Origin: Roseitalea sp. MMSF_3546
GTDB lineage: Bacteria > Pseudomonadota > Alphaproteobacteria > Rhizobiales > Rhizobiaceae
DNA length: 64,000 nt
Direction: 5' to 3'
NCBI RefSeq assembly: GCF_030732865.1
Contig: NZ_JASHKB010000015.1
Location: 27,419 to 91,418 of the forward strand
Part shown: one piece after another, positions 10,199-20,214 of the stretch
How positions within the stretch are numbered: the first letter of the stretch is position 1
Layout: every line of letters starts with the position of its first letter
Program-made: the position numbers and the translations under genes
Notes under the pieces: generated by a model
Database searches by the model: none
The model's input: the letters and a program-made list of their open reading frames with translations, nothing else
What the model was told of the DNA's origin: nothing

Positions 10199-11739
10199 AA
10201 CGACAGCGCACCCGCCAAGAGCGGTTCAGCTTCGATCCGATCGTCGCCAAACGGGCGGGGATCGTGCTTTGGTCGTGGTCGCCGGCACGTCAGCGATTTT
10301 CCTGGATCGGCGACGCCGACGGGCTGCATGCCCTGCCAGAGGGCTCGCTCGACGGCTACGAAGCGACGTTTCGCGACGCGGTCGGCGCCGAACAGGGCGA
10401 TCGCGTCATGCGCGCGATCGAACGATGCGCGCGCACCGGCGAAGCCTTCACGCTGACATATCACACGCCCAGCCTTGGCGCGCATTCGCCGCGCTGGCTG
10501 GAGTTGACCGCCGCGGGCCATGGCGGCGAGGTGTCCGGCACCTGCCGCGACGTGACCGCGCGTGTCACCGCCGAGGAGGCGCTCGCCCGGCGCGTAAGGC
10601 GCAACGAGAAGATCGAGGCGCTGAGCCGGTTCGCGCTGACCCATTCGGATCTGCAGGCGGTGCTCGACCGGGCCGTGGAGACGGCGGCCGAGCTGTTCGA
10701 GGTGCCGCTTGCCAAGATCCTGCAATTCGAACGCTCGGCGGATCAGCTCACGCTCAAGGCGGGCATCGGCTGGAATGAGGGGCTGGTCGGCCAGGCGAGC
10801 GTCGGCACGGACAAGGACTCCCAGGCCGGCTTCACGCTGATGAGCGACGAACCCGTCATCGTCACCGATCTTCGCCAGGAGACCCGATTCAGCGGACCGC
10901 CCTTGCTGCACGATCACGATGTGCGCAGCGGCATGAGCGTCGTCATCGCCGGTGCGGCCGGACGGCCCTTCGGCGTGTTCGGCGTACATGCGACCACGGT
11001 GCGCTCGTTCGACCAGTTCGATGTCGACACGCTCGTCAGCATTGCCAATGTGGTCTCCAGCAGCGCGCGCCATGCCGAGACCGAGACGCAGTTGCGGCTG
11101 CTGGTCGGGGAAATGGCGCATCGCTCGGGGAATCTGCTGCAACTGGTCAACACCATCGCCAACCAGAGCTTCGCCGGAACCGACGACCCCGCCAAAGCGC
11201 AAAAGGCGTTCCGTGAACGGCTTTCGGCGCTCTCGCGCACCAATGAATCGATTGCGCGCAATGGCTGGGCGTCGACGCGGCTGACCGGCGTTGTCGAGGA
11301 AACGCTGCGGCCCTTTCCGGGCCGCTACGAAATGGAGGGCCGCAACATCGTGCTGCTGCCCGAACTGTGCTTCGACCTGGGCCTGGTGCTGCACGAGCTT
11401 GCCACCAATTCGGCGAAATACGGCACGCTGGGCCAGCCCGAGGGCAAGGTTCGCATCAATTGGCGCGTGGTCCGAACCGGCGAGGACGGCCGCGTGCTGA
11501 AGCTGCAGTGGATCGACGCCCGGACGAGCTTTGGCGGCACCGGTGCGGCGCCCGGCAAGGGCGGTGGAACCGGCTTCGGCTCCAAGCTCAAGCGCGCGCT
11601 GATCGCCGACAAATGGGGCGGCAAATTCGACATCGAGATCGACGACGGCTATCGGTTCGACTGCGCCATTCCCATCGAGATGGCCGAAGGCGGTGAAAAA
11701 GCGGGCAGTCCCGCCGCGCCACCCCTCGCCCCCACTTAG
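10189..11739 (+). CDS. HWE/HisKA_2-type sensor histidine kinase with PAS-like and GAF domains
   Basis: This 516-residue soluble protein has a PAS-like region (residues about 20-125), a GAF domain (about 140-295) and an HWE-family transmitter. The phosphoacceptor is His311 in EMAHRSGNLLQL. The N box reads LVLHELATNSAKYGTL with the family histidine at 402, and the G box is GGTGFGSKLKRALI. The WxE motif that helps name the family is W441-I-D, a conservative change. No membrane segment is visible, so it should sense a cytosolic or GAF-bound signal. No response regulator is adjacent. In Hyphomicrobiales such kinases often act on PhyR in the general stress response; that link is only an inference here. 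A start-codon duplication precedes it. Confidence 0.85.
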   Translation: MTLERQRTRQERFSFDPIVAKRAGIVLWSWSPARQRFSWIGDADGLHALPEGSLDGYEATFRDAVGAEQGDRVMRAIERCARTGEAFTLTYHTPSLGAHSPRWLELTAAGHGGEVSGTCRDVTARVTAEEALARRVRRNEKIEALSRFALTHSDLQAVLDRAVETAAELFEVPLAKILQFERSADQLTLKAGIGWNEGLVGQASVGTDKDSQAGFTLMSDEPVIVTDLRQETRFSGPPLLHDHDVRSGMSVVIAGAAGRPFGVFGVHATTVRSFDQFDVDTLVSIANVVSSSARHAETETQLRLLVGEMAHRSGNLLQLVNTIANQSFAGTDDPAKAQKAFRERLSALSRTNESIARNGWASTRLTGVVEETLRPFPGRYEMEGRNIVLLPELCFDLGLVLHELATNSAKYGTLGQPEGKVRINWRVVRTGEDGRVLKLQWIDARTSFGGTGAAPGKGGGTGFGSKLKRALIADKWGGKFDIEIDDGYRFDCAIPIEMAEGGEKAGSPAAPPLAPT

Positions 11740-11834
11740 GCTCGTTGAGCATCACCGCGCCGGGTGCACCGCAACAGGCTCGCCTCCGGCCGGCACCGGC
11801 CGTTCCCCGCGCAAGTCAACGACCGTGTCCTCGG

Positions 11835-12053
11835 TCAGGCGGTCGGCGATGGTCGATCGACGCCGCGTCTGGAGAATTCCTCCTCAAGGCGCGCTTCCAG
11901 GGCCACCAGATCGGCGGGCAGCGGAAGCCCCTCGGCCTTCATCTGTTCGAGTTCGGCATGGATCTGGAAGAGCAGTTCATGGTCGTCGTGCGGCTGGTTT
12001 TCCATCTCGGCGAACAGCATGTTGAGGCGGGTGATCAGTCCATCGAATGCCAT
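11835..12053 (-). CDS. small conserved hypothetical protein
   Basis: A 72-residue protein starting MAFDGLITRLNMLFAEMENQ, rich in helix-forming residues, with HELLFQIHAELEQMKAEGLP and a second acidic helix LVALEARLEEEF. No membrane segment or known domain is recognised. The ATG at 12053 has AGAGGA at a good distance on the minus strand; an in-frame ATG ten codons earlier does not. It lies convergent to the HWE kinase and downstream of the GGDEF gene, 94 bases from it. Confidence 0.65.
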   Translation of the reverse strand: MAFDGLITRLNMLFAEMENQPHDDHELLFQIHAELEQMKAEGLPLPADLVALEARLEEEFSRRGVDRPSPTA

Positions 12054-12147
12054 GGCGCTTCCTCTTGTGGTCGCGCCGATCATCGATGCGTGGGCCGGCG
12101 GCGTCGTTGACCGATGTCAATCGCCTCGCAGGCGGCAGGCGCGGCGG

Positions 12148-13203
12148 TCACATGACGCGGTTGCGGCCACCGTCCTTGGCGCCGTAGAGCTGCTCGTCGG
12201 CACGCCGGAACAGCGATGCCGCGGTGTCGTCCGCCCGGAAATCGGCGATACCGATCGAGATCGTGATCTCGCCGATCGGCTTGCGCGTGCGCGAGGTCAC
12301 CAGCCGCGCCTCGCTGAGGTGACTTCGCGCCTCGTCGAGCACCGCGCTCGCCTGGGCGCGCGCCATGTCCGGCAGGATGATGGCGAATTCCTCGCCGCCA
12401 TAGCGGCTCACACTGCCATGCGATCCGAGCCTGTCGCGCAGGTGATTGCCGACGAATTTGAGCACCTCGTCGCCGATCTGATGGCCGAAGCGGTCATTGA
12501 CCGACTTGAAATGATCGATATCGGCGAGCGCGAAGGTCAATGGCGTGCCGGCCTCCTGCGCATTGCGCAATTCGGCTTCGAAGGCGCGCTGGAAGTACCG
12601 CCGATTGGGCAGGCCCGTCATGGGATCGTGCAGTTCGGCCTCGCGCGACTTCTCGAGCTTTTCCTGAAGCGCGACGATCTCGTTCTGCGTCTCGCGAAGG
12701 CTGTCGCTGAGCTGGCGCGTCTGCGCGCGGATGCGCTGGTTCTCGCGGATGACCAGCGCGATCATCATCTCGAGTTCGGCCGGCGTCGAGGCCGAATTGA
12801 GCGACTGCGTGCTGGTATCGATCGCACCCTGATAGCGCTCGGCCGAGTCGAGATAGGAGCGGATGAAGCTCAGCACGCCATCCATCTCAGATTGCAGGTG
12901 CTCATTGGCCTGACGGGCCAGCCGGTCGGCGTCGTTGTCGACCAGCACCTCCTGGCCGATCTCGGCCAGATCGTATGTGCTCGGCTCGGCGCCCCTGGCG
13001 ATCAGCGTTTCGATGCGCCTGTTCAGATCCGGACAGCGGCCGGAGGCATAGGCGTACCAGACATTGTAGACCTCGGGCTCGGGCGGGGTGTCGTACTGAC
13101 GCGCCAGTTCGAGCGCCTCGTCCGAAAGCCGGAAGGGGTCGTCCGGGCCGGCATCGCGCCGGACGGGAAGCAGCGGCTGCTGCGCTGTGGCCTGCTGGGT
13201 CAT
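12148..13203 (-). CDS. GGDEF-domain diguanylate cyclase
   Basis: The 351-residue protein has an all-helical N-terminal half (about residues 1-185, ending in a coiled coil LQEKLEKSREAE) and a C-terminal GGDEF domain starting DPMTGLPNRRYF. The active-site loop is RYGGEEF, a catalytically competent variant, so it probably makes cyclic di-GMP. The inhibitory I-site RxxD expected about nine residues before this loop is missing (GSHG instead), so product inhibition is unlikely. There is no membrane segment. The upstream coiled-coil membrane protein gene lies 68 bases away in the same direction. Confidence 0.88.
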   Translation of the reverse strand: MTQQATAQQPLLPVRRDAGPDDPFRLSDEALELARQYDTPPEPEVYNVWYAYASGRCPDLNRRIETLIARGAEPSTYDLAEIGQEVLVDNDADRLARQANEHLQSEMDGVLSFIRSYLDSAERYQGAIDTSTQSLNSASTPAELEMMIALVIRENQRIRAQTRQLSDSLRETQNEIVALQEKLEKSREAELHDPMTGLPNRRYFQRAFEAELRNAQEAGTPLTFALADIDHFKSVNDRFGHQIGDEVLKFVGNHLRDRLGSHGSVSRYGGEEFAIILPDMARAQASAVLDEARSHLSEARLVTSRTRKPIGEITISIGIADFRADDTAASLFRRADEQLYGAKDGGRNRVM

Positions 13204-13271
13204 CGGGCGTGCTCACGTGAAAAGGGCGCCAATGGCAAGGGCGCGGATGAACGGGACGGCGTCGGCATGGT

Positions 13272-13829
13272 TCAGGCCACCCTTACGCTCTCGTCGCCGG
13301 TGTCGGAGATGGCCTGGTCGACCGATCCGATCGCCCAGCGCCTGATCTGGTCCTCGAGTTCGCAATTGACCGCCCGCAGTTTCTCGACCTCGTCGGCGAT
13401 CTTGGCGCGTTCGGCCTGCCGGTATTCGTCAAGGCTGGCCTGCAGCGCCTTGTTCTCCTCGCGAAGCGTCTGATTGTCGTCCCCGATCCGGGTGTCGACA
13501 CGCGTCTGCAAGGCCTCGATGCGCTCGTTCAGCCTGGCCTCAAGTTCGCCCATCCTGGCAGTGACGGCCTGCGCCTCGGCCGAACGGACGGTCATCGCCG
13601 GCATGATCGCGCCCAGTCCGCCGAAGACGAAAAGGCCCAGCGGGATCAGCGCATAGCCGCGCAACATCTCGGCCATGCCATAGGCGCCAATGTCGAGCAG
13701 CCCGACCAGCAGCACGACAAGCGATGCAAAGGCGACGATTGCACAGACGAACTGGATGAGAACGAGCAGCGTACCGGGCTCGGACTTGGGCACGGACCCG
13801 CCATCCTTCTTCTTGCCGCCCCTGGCCAT
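13272..13829 (-). CDS. membrane protein with two TM segments and a coiled coil
   Basis: The 185-residue product starts with a basic MARGGKKKDG, has two hydrophobic segments (about residues 20-45 and 55-80) and then a cytoplasmic coiled coil from about 90 to 165 with repeated ExxxL and RxxE patterns. No enzymatic domain is recognised. The same-strand GGDEF gene downstream suggests, but does not prove, a shared function such as placing the cyclase at the membrane. Confidence 0.7.
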   Translation of the reverse strand: MARGGKKKDGGSVPKSEPGTLLVLIQFVCAIVAFASLVVLLVGLLDIGAYGMAEMLRGYALIPLGLFVFGGLGAIMPAMTVRSAEAQAVTARMGELEARLNERIEALQTRVDTRIGDDNQTLREENKALQASLDEYRQAERAKIADEVEKLRAVNCELEDQIRRWAIGSVDQAISDTGDESVRVA

Positions 13830-14094
13830 ATGAGCCCGCCCTTCAATCCCCGTTTCGTCCGCTCAAGGCGCGCCGCTGCGGTCGCGCCCTTCACCAAGGG
13901 TCCGTCGGACCGGCCGCCGCCAGACCCGGCTGCCGGCAATGGCATCGGGCGGCGGGCAGCGGTCCCGTACGGACCTTCCCCACAGCGCAAGTGATAGACC
14001 GGCGGTCTTAAGGAAGCGTAAAACACCATGCAATTTCAAAAGCATGGCGTCGCAAATGGTCGCAAATGCTGGGCTTTTTCGCCCGGCTGAAACC

Positions 14095-14475
14095 TCAGTC
14101 CAGCCGTGCCAGGAGAGCGTCGATATCGGCAACCAGCCGGTCCGCCTTGCGCCGGATCTCGATGAGCTGGAGGCGGGTTTGCGGCACATCGATCGGACCG
14201 GCGTCGAAACCGGATGGCGGCTCGCCGCGACCGTTGATCAGCCAGGTGGGCGAGACGTTCAACAGCCCGGCCAGCATGGAAAGCTTGTTCGAGCGCGGCT
14301 CGGAGCGGTCGCTTTCCCAGTTCTGCAGGGTCGCCGACTTGACGCCGAGCCGGCGGGCGAGCTGGGCCGTCGACAGGCCGCGGGCCTCGCGCGCCGCAAC
14401 GATGCGACCGCCCAGGGTGTCGTCGGCGCCCGGGACGGCGCCATTGATAGGCATGGGTTCTGCAAATACGGACAT
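14095..14475 (-). CDS. XRE-family transcriptional regulator
   Basis: A 126-residue protein with one Cro/CI-type helix-turn-helix at about residues 22-80: GGRIVAAREARGLSTAQLAR, then LGVKSATLQNWESDRSEP and MLAGLLNVSPTWLING. The C-terminal 40 residues look helical and may dimerise. I start at the ATG at 14475 (MSVFAEPMPI); the frame extends upstream, but the added residues are not conserved-looking. No target is obvious; it stands alone, with about 265 and 197 non-coding bases on its two sides. Confidence 0.82.
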   Translation of the reverse strand: MSVFAEPMPINGAVPGADDTLGGRIVAAREARGLSTAQLARRLGVKSATLQNWESDRSEPRSNKLSMLAGLLNVSPTWLINGRGEPPSGFDAGPIDVPQTRLQLIEIRRKADRLVADIDALLARLD

Positions 14476-14672
14476 GATGAAATGGCCTTGGCTTGTTGCG
14501 CGGGACGCCGGCAGCCAGCATGCGCAATGGGCGCACGAAGGCGCGCCCGGATGCGACATCAACTGACGATATGAACCCGCAATGGTCACAAATCGGACGC
14601 GGCGCGCAGCAACGCGCCACGACGAACGGTCGGCGCCGGTCCGGCCCCTCGCCGCGATCCGACCCGGACAGC

Positions 14673-15146
14673 CTACCAGACCGGCCCGGGGACCGAAAAG
14701 ACCTCGGTGCGCAATTGCTCGGGCGGGGTTTCGCCCGGATCGTTCGCATAGACCTCCCAGGTCGGGGTGCCCAGGCCGCGGCCGGTCTTCCTGGCCTCCT
14801 GTTCGGCCTGGCCGTAGGCCTCGGCGAGCTTGTCGTAGGGGCCGACATGGACGAAGTGCAGGACCTCGCCGGCGGGCGTGACGTCGGCCTTGATCTCGCC
14901 CTGCGCCTTGCCGGCATCGTCGGCGCTGACCGGTATGCCGGCGCGAAACGCCATCTGTTCGGGATCATAGGTGTAGTAGACCGACATCGGCATTCCGGTC
15001 GGCGTCAGGCCATGCTGACCGATGAAGGCCATCACCTTGCCGAACGCCTCTCCCATCGCCGCGCCAACGGCATCGGGGTTCGCCGGTGCGCTGCCTTCGA
15101 CATAAAGATAGGGCGTCTCGTCGACATTGACCGTCTTGACTTCCAT
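14673..15146 (-). CDS. GyrI-like / AraC effector-binding domain protein
   Basis: The 157-residue protein is made of one GyrI-like (AraC_E_bind) domain: YLYVEGSAPANPDAVG, MPMSVYYTYDPEQMAFRAGI, an alternating strand region, GEVLHFVHVGPYDKLAEAYG, and a final TPTWEVYANDPGETPPEQL. Domains of this fold bind small hydrophobic or cationic ligands; free-standing ones have been linked to gyrase inhibition or to hydrolysis of xenobiotics. The ATG at 15146 has GGGAGG upstream. It is not in an obvious operon. Confidence 0.82.
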   Translation of the reverse strand: MEVKTVNVDETPYLYVEGSAPANPDAVGAAMGEAFGKVMAFIGQHGLTPTGMPMSVYYTYDPEQMAFRAGIPVSADDAGKAQGEIKADVTPAGEVLHFVHVGPYDKLAEAYGQAEQEARKTGRGLGTPTWEVYANDPGETPPEQLRTEVFSVPGPVW

Positions 15147-15246
15147 GTTCGCCTCCCATGCGTGGCCCGACACGGCCCTATCCTATTGCGGGCGGGCGCC
15201 GACGGGCTTGATGCGCGTCAAGGCGCGCGCCGCCCGAAGCACTCGC

Positions 15247-15867
15247 TCATGGGTAGTATCGCGTCACGGCCCATGGAGCCTGCTCGCCCGCGCGCGTGAA
15301 GACGAAACGGTCGTGCAGGCGGAACTTGCCGTCCTGCCAGAACTCGACATAGGTCGGCGACAGGCGGAAGCCGGACCAGTGCGGCGGACGCGGGATCGGG
15401 CCGATGGCATAGCGGGCCGTGTAGCGCGCGACTTCCTTTTCGAGCGCGAACTTGCTTTCGAGCGGCCGCGACTGGCGCGAGGCCCAGGCGCCGATGCGGC
15501 TGCCGCGCGGCCGGGACGCGTAATAGGCGTCGGCTTCCTCGTCCGAAACCACCGTGACCGGGCCGCGCAGGCGCACCTGGCGGCGCAGCGACTTCCAGTG
15601 AAAGCACATCGCCGCCTTCTTGCTGGAAAGCAGTTCCACCCCTTTGCGGCTCTCGAAATTGGTGTAGAAGACAAAGCCGCGCGAATCGTAGCCCTTCAGC
15701 AGCACCATGCGCACATTGGGCAGGCCGTCCGCGTCCACGGTGGCCAGCGACAGCGCCGTCGGGTCGTTCGGCTCGGAGCGTTCGGCATCGGCCAGCCAGG
15801 CCGCGAAGAGCGCCAGCGGGTCGTCGTCCAGCCCGGTGTCACGATCTGTTAACCCAAGCTGCGTCAT
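15247..15867 (-). CDS. pdxH: pyridoxamine 5'-phosphate oxidase
   Basis: PdxH uses FMN and oxygen to turn pyridoxine or pyridoxamine 5'-phosphate into pyridoxal 5'-phosphate. The 206-residue product has the family motifs [37 protein letters not shown] and the C-terminal FRLHDRFVF followed by RYYP. The start at 15867 ([10 protein letters not shown]) matches the usual family N-terminus. It is divergent from the lipoprotein gene and opens the conserved pdxH-DnaJ-fabI-aroC neighbourhood. Confidence 0.96.
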   Translation of the reverse strand: MTQLGLTDRDTGLDDDPLALFAAWLADAERSEPNDPTALSLATVDADGLPNVRMVLLKGYDSRGFVFYTNFESRKGVELLSSKKAAMCFHWKSLRRQVRLRGPVTVVSDEEADAYYASRPRGSRIGAWASRQSRPLESKFALEKEVARYTARYAIGPIPRPPHWSGFRLSPTYVEFWQDGKFRLHDRFVFTRAGEQAPWAVTRYYP

Positions 15868-15918
15868 AGTGGCCTCAATCTGGGGTTGTTTTGTTCGGCT
15901 TGAAGTGCCGGAAGTGAG

Positions 15919-16431
15919 ATGCAAGGCAAATTTGTTCCGCGTGCCGGCAGTGTCAAGCCGATCTTCGCCGCAGCCCGGCGCCCGGCCATGGCCGCGTTGT
16001 GCTGCGCGCTGCTCGCCGGCTGCTCGATGACCGGCAGGGGCGTCGACGACGTGCTGACGACCGGCTCGATCTCCATGGCCGAGGCGACGCCGTCGATCGC
16101 CGTCGACCCGTTCGAGCCACGCGCGGGCGCCGATGCCGGGGCCACGGACCGGCTTATCGACGAGGACACGATCCGGCTGGCGGTCACGGCGGCCGACCCC
16201 GATCGCCTTGTCGATGGCGCCCTGCCCTGGGCCAGCGCGGCCACCGGATCGAACGGCGAGATCACCGATATCGCCGAAATGGAGATCGCCGGCCAGACCT
16301 GCCGGAGGTTCTCGGCCACGCGCAACGCCTATGACGGGGCAAGCCTCTACCGGGGCGAGGTGTGCCTGGACCGCCGCTCGGGCTGGTGGACCCGCTCGCT
16401 GCGCCGGGCGGGCGCGGAGCGGGCGGGCTGA
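15919..16431 (+). CDS. RT0821/Lpp0805-type surface lipoprotein
   Basis: A 170-residue precursor with a signal peptide and lipobox LLAGCS (cysteine near residue 35). The mature part ends in the family pattern [17 protein letters not shown], then [20 protein letters not shown] and [10 protein letters not shown]. Proteins of this small family are outer-surface lipoproteins of unknown function, often next to pdxH and a DnaJ gene in this order, as here. It starts 51 bases from the divergent pdxH start. Confidence 0.82.
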   Translation: MQGKFVPRAGSVKPIFAAARRPAMAALCCALLAGCSMTGRGVDDVLTTGSISMAEATPSIAVDPFEPRAGADAGATDRLIDEDTIRLAVTAADPDRLVDGALPWASAATGSNGEITDIAEMEIAGQTCRRFSATRNAYDGASLYRGEVCLDRRSGWWTRSLRRAGAERAG

Positions 16432-16527
16432 GCGGACCGGCGCGCACGCCCGCTTGCGGCGGGGTACTGGAATAGCGCCGCCTTTCTTCCCATATTCCCA
16501 ATGAGTTCTGACGCATTGGAGGGATGC

Positions 16528-17499
16528 ATGCGTGACCCGTATGCGGTGCTTGGCGTCCCAAGGACGGCAAGCGCGGCGGAGATCAAGTCCGCCTACCGCA
16601 AGCTGGCAAAGAAATATCACCCGGATGCCAATCCGGACGACGCGACGGCCAAGGAGCGCTTCGCCGAAGCCTCGCGCGCCTATGAAATCCTGGGCGACGG
16701 GGACAAGCGCAAGCGCTTCGACAAGGGCGAGATCGACGCCGAGGGCAACGAGATCTTCCGCGGCTATCCGGGCGGCGACGGCTTCACCGGCGCCGACGGC
16801 TTCGCCGACATGTTCGGCAATCGAAGCGGCGGGCGCGGCGGCGCCGGGCTCGATGCCGAGGACGTGCTGCGCAGCGTGTTCGGCGGCGGCTTCGGCGGGG
16901 CCGGCGGTCGCGGCGGGCGGACGTTCTCTCACGTCGATATCGACGAACTGTTCGGCGAACGCGGCGCCGGCATGCATGGTGCCAAGCGCGCCACTCCGCC
17001 CAAGGGCCGCGACATCGAGGTTCCGCTGACCGTCAGCGTCAGCGACGCGATCAAGGCCGGCAAGGCCAAGCTGACGCTCAAGGACGGACGCACCGTCGCG
17101 GTGACGCTGCCCAAGGGTGTCGAGGACGGCCAGGTGATCCGGCTCAAGGGCCAGGGCGAAGCGGGGCCGGCGGGCCATCGCGGCGACGTGCTCGCCAGGG
17201 TGCGGATCAAGCCCGATCCCGACATGCGCATCGAAGGCCGCTCGCTGCTCGTCGATGTCGATGTCGATCTGAAGACGGCCGTCACCGGCGGCAAGGTGGC
17301 CGTGCCCACGCCGGACGGTCGGATCGCGCTGAAGATCGCGCCCTGGACGTCTTCGGGACAGAGGCTGCGCGTTCCCGGACGCGGACTGCCGGGCAAGGAC
17401 GGCAAGCGCGGCGATCTCTACGCCATCGTGCGCATCACGCTCGAGGGCGTCGACCGAAGCGCGCTCGAGGCGCTGATGACCGAGCACGACGCCGCCTGA
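16528..17499 (+). CDS. DnaJ-family co-chaperone (CbpA-like, no zinc finger)
   Basis: The 323-residue protein has an N-terminal J domain (residues 3-68) with the HPD motif in KYHPDAN, a Gly/Phe-rich linker (about 80-150) and two C-terminal substrate-binding beta-sandwich domains. The cysteine-rich zinc finger of DnaJ is missing, so this is a CbpA-type J protein acting with DnaK. The ATG at 16528 is preceded by GGAGGG; an in-frame ATG at 16501 lacks such a site. fabI follows after about 100 bases. Confidence 0.9.
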   Translation: MRDPYAVLGVPRTASAAEIKSAYRKLAKKYHPDANPDDATAKERFAEASRAYEILGDGDKRKRFDKGEIDAEGNEIFRGYPGGDGFTGADGFADMFGNRSGGRGGAGLDAEDVLRSVFGGGFGGAGGRGGRTFSHVDIDELFGERGAGMHGAKRATPPKGRDIEVPLTVSVSDAIKAGKAKLTLKDGRTVAVTLPKGVEDGQVIRLKGQGEAGPAGHRGDVLARVRIKPDPDMRIEGRSLLVDVDVDLKTAVTGGKVAVPTPDGRIALKIAPWTSSGQRLRVPGRGLPGKDGKRGDLYAIVRITLEGVDRSALEALMTEHDAA

Positions 17500-17602
17500 C
17501 CGGCGCCGGCAGCAGCGGTGACGGCGCGGGCATTTGCGCCTTGAAGGCCCGATGCCGCTGTGCAATATCCCGGCTCGTCTCGACCTATCCGGAGCAACGG
17601 GC

Positions 17603-18415
17603 ATGAGCAGCGGTTCGGGCCTGATGAAGGGCAAGAGAGGCCTCGTCATCGGGCTAGCCAACAATCGTTCGGTCGCCTGGGGGATTGCCAGATCCTGCGC
17701 CGCCCATGGCGCCGAGCTGGCGTTCACCTATCAGGGCGATCCGCTGCGAAAGCGCGTCGAACCGCTGGCCGAGGAGGTCAACGGGATCGTCGTGGGCCAT
17801 CTCGATGTCACCGAGCCCGCAAGCCTTGATGCGGTGTTCGCCCAGCTGCATGAGGTCTGGGGCCGGCTCGACTTCGTCGTCCATGCGGTCGCATTCTCGG
17901 ACAAGGACGAACTGACGGGCCGCTACATCGACACCTCGCGCGACAATTTCGGCCGCACAATGGACGTTTCGGTCTATTCGCTGACCGAGATCGCGCGTCG
18001 CGCCGAGCCGCTGATGACCGATGGCGGTTCGCTGCTGACGCTGACCTATTACGGCGCCGAAAAGGTGATGCCGCACTACAATGTCATGGGCGTCGCCAAG
18101 GCGGCGCTGGAAGCCAGCGTGCGCTATCTGGCGGTCGATCTGGGACCGAAGAACATCCGGGTGAACGCATTGTCGGCCGGCCCTATCAAGACGCTCGCCG
18201 CTTCGGGGATCGGCGATTTCCGCTACATATTGAAGTGGAACGAATACAACTCGCCGCTGCGCAGGACCGTGACGATCGAGGAGGTTGGCGATTCGGCGCT
18301 CTATCTGCTCTCGGACCTGTCGCGCTCGGTCACCGGCGAGGTGCTGCACGCCGACAGCGGCTATCACGTGGTCGGCATGAAGGCCGTCGACGCACCCGAC
18401 ATCACCAAGGAGTAG
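17603..18415 (+). CDS. fabI: enoyl-[acyl-carrier-protein] reductase (NADH)
   Basis: FabI does the last reduction of each fatty-acid elongation cycle. The 270-residue protein is an atypical short-chain dehydrogenase: [20 protein letters not shown] binds NAD, and the catalytic pair is in YNVMGVAK (Tyr-x6-Lys). [15 protein letters not shown] is the mobile loop region. The ATG at 17603 ([11 protein letters not shown]) follows GGAGCAAC. It belongs to the conserved run DnaJ-fabI-phosphatase-aroC, all on the plus strand. Confidence 0.95.
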   Translation: MSSGSGLMKGKRGLVIGLANNRSVAWGIARSCAAHGAELAFTYQGDPLRKRVEPLAEEVNGIVVGHLDVTEPASLDAVFAQLHEVWGRLDFVVHAVAFSDKDELTGRYIDTSRDNFGRTMDVSVYSLTEIARRAEPLMTDGGSLLTLTYYGAEKVMPHYNVMGVAKAALEASVRYLAVDLGPKNIRVNALSAGPIKTLAASGIGDFRYILKWNEYNSPLRRTVTIEEVGDSALYLLSDLSRSVTGEVLHADSGYHVVGMKAVDAPDITKE

Positions 18416-18449
18416 CGCGTTTGCCGGTCGGCGGGCGACCCCGGTGCAC

Positions 18450-19046
18450 ATGGCCTTTCAACCTGCCCACCCCTTCTACATGATCCGTCATGGCCAGACC
18501 GACTGGAACCGCGAGCAGAGGTTCCAGGGCCACAAGGACATCCCGATCAACGAAACCGGGCGCCGGCAGGCCGCCGCCTATGGCCGGATGCTGGCCGCCG
18601 AGCGACGGGACTGGGCGGGCTGGCGATTCGTCGCGAGCCCGCTTTCGCGCGCATCGGAGACCATGGCGATCCTGCGCCGGGGCCTTGCGCTCGATCCGGA
18701 GGATTTCGACCGCGACGATGCGCTGATGGAGGTCACGTACGGACAATGGGAAGGGCATACGCTGGCCGAGCTCGAACCGCTGCAGCCCGAACTGGTCGCC
18801 GCGCGCGAAACCGACAAGTGGACGTTCCTTGCGCCGGGCGGAGAGAGCTACGCCATGGCCGCCGTCCGCGCACGCCGGGTTCTGGAACGGCTCGACGGGC
18901 CGGCGGTCATCGTCACCCATGGCGGGATCATTCGCGGCACGCGGCACCTGCTCGAGGGCATCGATGGCAACACGGCGGTGCGCGAACCGGTGCCGCAGGA
19001 CAATATCTACATCTTCGACGGGCGCGCATCGGGTTGGCTGCGCTGA
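18450..19046 (+). CDS. histidine phosphatase (phosphoglycerate mutase-like) family protein
   Basis: A 198-residue protein of the histidine phosphatase superfamily. The phospho-histidine motif is IRHGQTDWN near residue 13, followed by the arginine in [11 protein letters not shown] and the second histidine in VTHGGIIRG. Substrates in this family are varied and cannot be read from the sequence; genes in this position are often just labelled gpm-like. Two starts are possible, GTG at 18444 or ATG at 18450; I prefer the ATG. It sits between fabI and aroC. Confidence 0.88.
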   Translation: MAFQPAHPFYMIRHGQTDWNREQRFQGHKDIPINETGRRQAAAYGRMLAAERRDWAGWRFVASPLSRASETMAILRRGLALDPEDFDRDDALMEVTYGQWEGHTLAELEPLQPELVAARETDKWTFLAPGGESYAMAAVRARRVLERLDGPAVIVTHGGIIRGTRHLLEGIDGNTAVREPVPQDNIYIFDGRASGWLR

Positions 19047-19116
19047 TCGCGGCCCGCCGGACGGGTTTGCAAGCCCCCATCACTGGTCTACAAGCCGCCC
19101 AGTTCGGACGTCATCC

Positions 19117-20214
19117 ATGTCGCACAACACATTCGGCCATCTTTTCCGCGTGACCACCTGGGGCGAAAGCCACGGCCCGGCGCTGGGCTGCGTGGTCGAT
19201 GGCTGCCCGCCGGGCATCGCCTTCACCGTCGCCGAGATCCAGGCGTTTCTGGACAAGCGCAGGCCGGGCCAGTCGAAATTCACCACCCAGCGGCGCGAGG
19301 CCGACGCGGTGCGCGTGCTTTCGGGCGTCATCCCCGACGAGGCCGATCCCGACACGCTGATCACCACCGGCACGCCGGTCTCGATGATGATCGAGAACAC
19401 CGACCAGCGCTCGAAGGACTATTCGGAGATCAAGGCGCGCTACCGTCCCGGCCATGCCGATTTCACCTATGACATGAAATACGGCCTGCGCGACTATCGC
19501 GGCGGCGGGCGCTCCTCGGCGCGCGAGACGGCCGCGCGCGTCGCCGCCGGCGCGCTCGCGCGCAAGGTCGTGCCGGGCCTCGATGTACGCGGCGCGCTGG
19601 TCGCCATGGGCACCGAGGACATCGACCGGGCCAACTGGGACTGGGAGGAAGTGGGCCGCAACCCGTTCTTTTCGCCCGACGCCAAGGCCGTCGACCGTTT
19701 CGCCGCCTATCTCGACGCGATCCGCAAGGACGGCTCGTCGGTCGGCGCGATCATCGAGGTGGTCGCCACGGGCGTGCCGGCCGGGCTCGGCGCGCCGATC
19801 TACGCCAAGCTCGATCAGGACATCGCCTCGCACCTGATGTCGATCAATGCGGTCAAGGGCGTTGAGATCGGCAACGGGTTCGAAGCGGCGCGGCTGCGCG
19901 GCGAGGACAATGCCGACGAGATGCGCATGGGCGAGGACGGCCGGCCGGTGTTCGCCTCCAACAAGGCCGGCGGCGTCCTCGGCGGCATCGCCACGGGCGA
20001 GCCGGTGGTGGCGCGCTTCGCGGTCAAGCCGACCTCGTCGATCATGACGCCGACAAGGTCGGTGACAAAGGATGGCGCGGAGGTCGAGGTGCAAACGAAG
20101 GGCCGGCACGATCCGTGCGTGGGCATCCGCGCCGTGCCGATCGGCGAGGCGATGGTCGCCTGCGCGATCGTCGATCACTATCTGCGCCATCGCGGACAGA
20201 CTGGACGGGTATGA
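19117..20214 (+). CDS. aroC: chorismate synthase
   Basis: AroC makes chorismate from EPSP, the end of the shikimate pathway, with reduced FMN. The 365-residue product has the three family signatures: [18 protein letters not shown], the central [16 protein letters not shown] with [20 protein letters not shown], and [17 protein letters not shown] near the end. The stop overlaps the ATG of the next gene (ATGA at 20211-20214), so ribB is probably translationally coupled to it. Confidence 0.97.
   Translation: MSHNTFGHLFRVTTWGESHGPALGCVVDGCPPGIAFTVAEIQAFLDKRRPGQSKFTTQRREADAVRVLSGVIPDEADPDTLITTGTPVSMMIENTDQRSKDYSEIKARYRPGHADFTYDMKYGLRDYRGGGRSSARETAARVAAGALARKVVPGLDVRGALVAMGTEDIDRANWDWEEVGRNPFFSPDAKAVDRFAAYLDAIRKDGSSVGAIIEVVATGVPAGLGAPIYAKLDQDIASHLMSINAVKGVEIGNGFEAARLRGEDNADEMRMGEDGRPVFASNKAGGVLGGIATGEPVVARFAVKPTSSIMTPTRSVTKDGAEVEVQTKGRHDPCVGIRAVPIGEAMVACAIVDHYLRHRGQTGRV

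Noticed and set aside
15247..17727. An 826-codon minus-strand frame extending pdxH upstream
   Set aside because: Only the last 206 codons look like PdxH; the rest is antisense to the lipoprotein and DnaJ genes.
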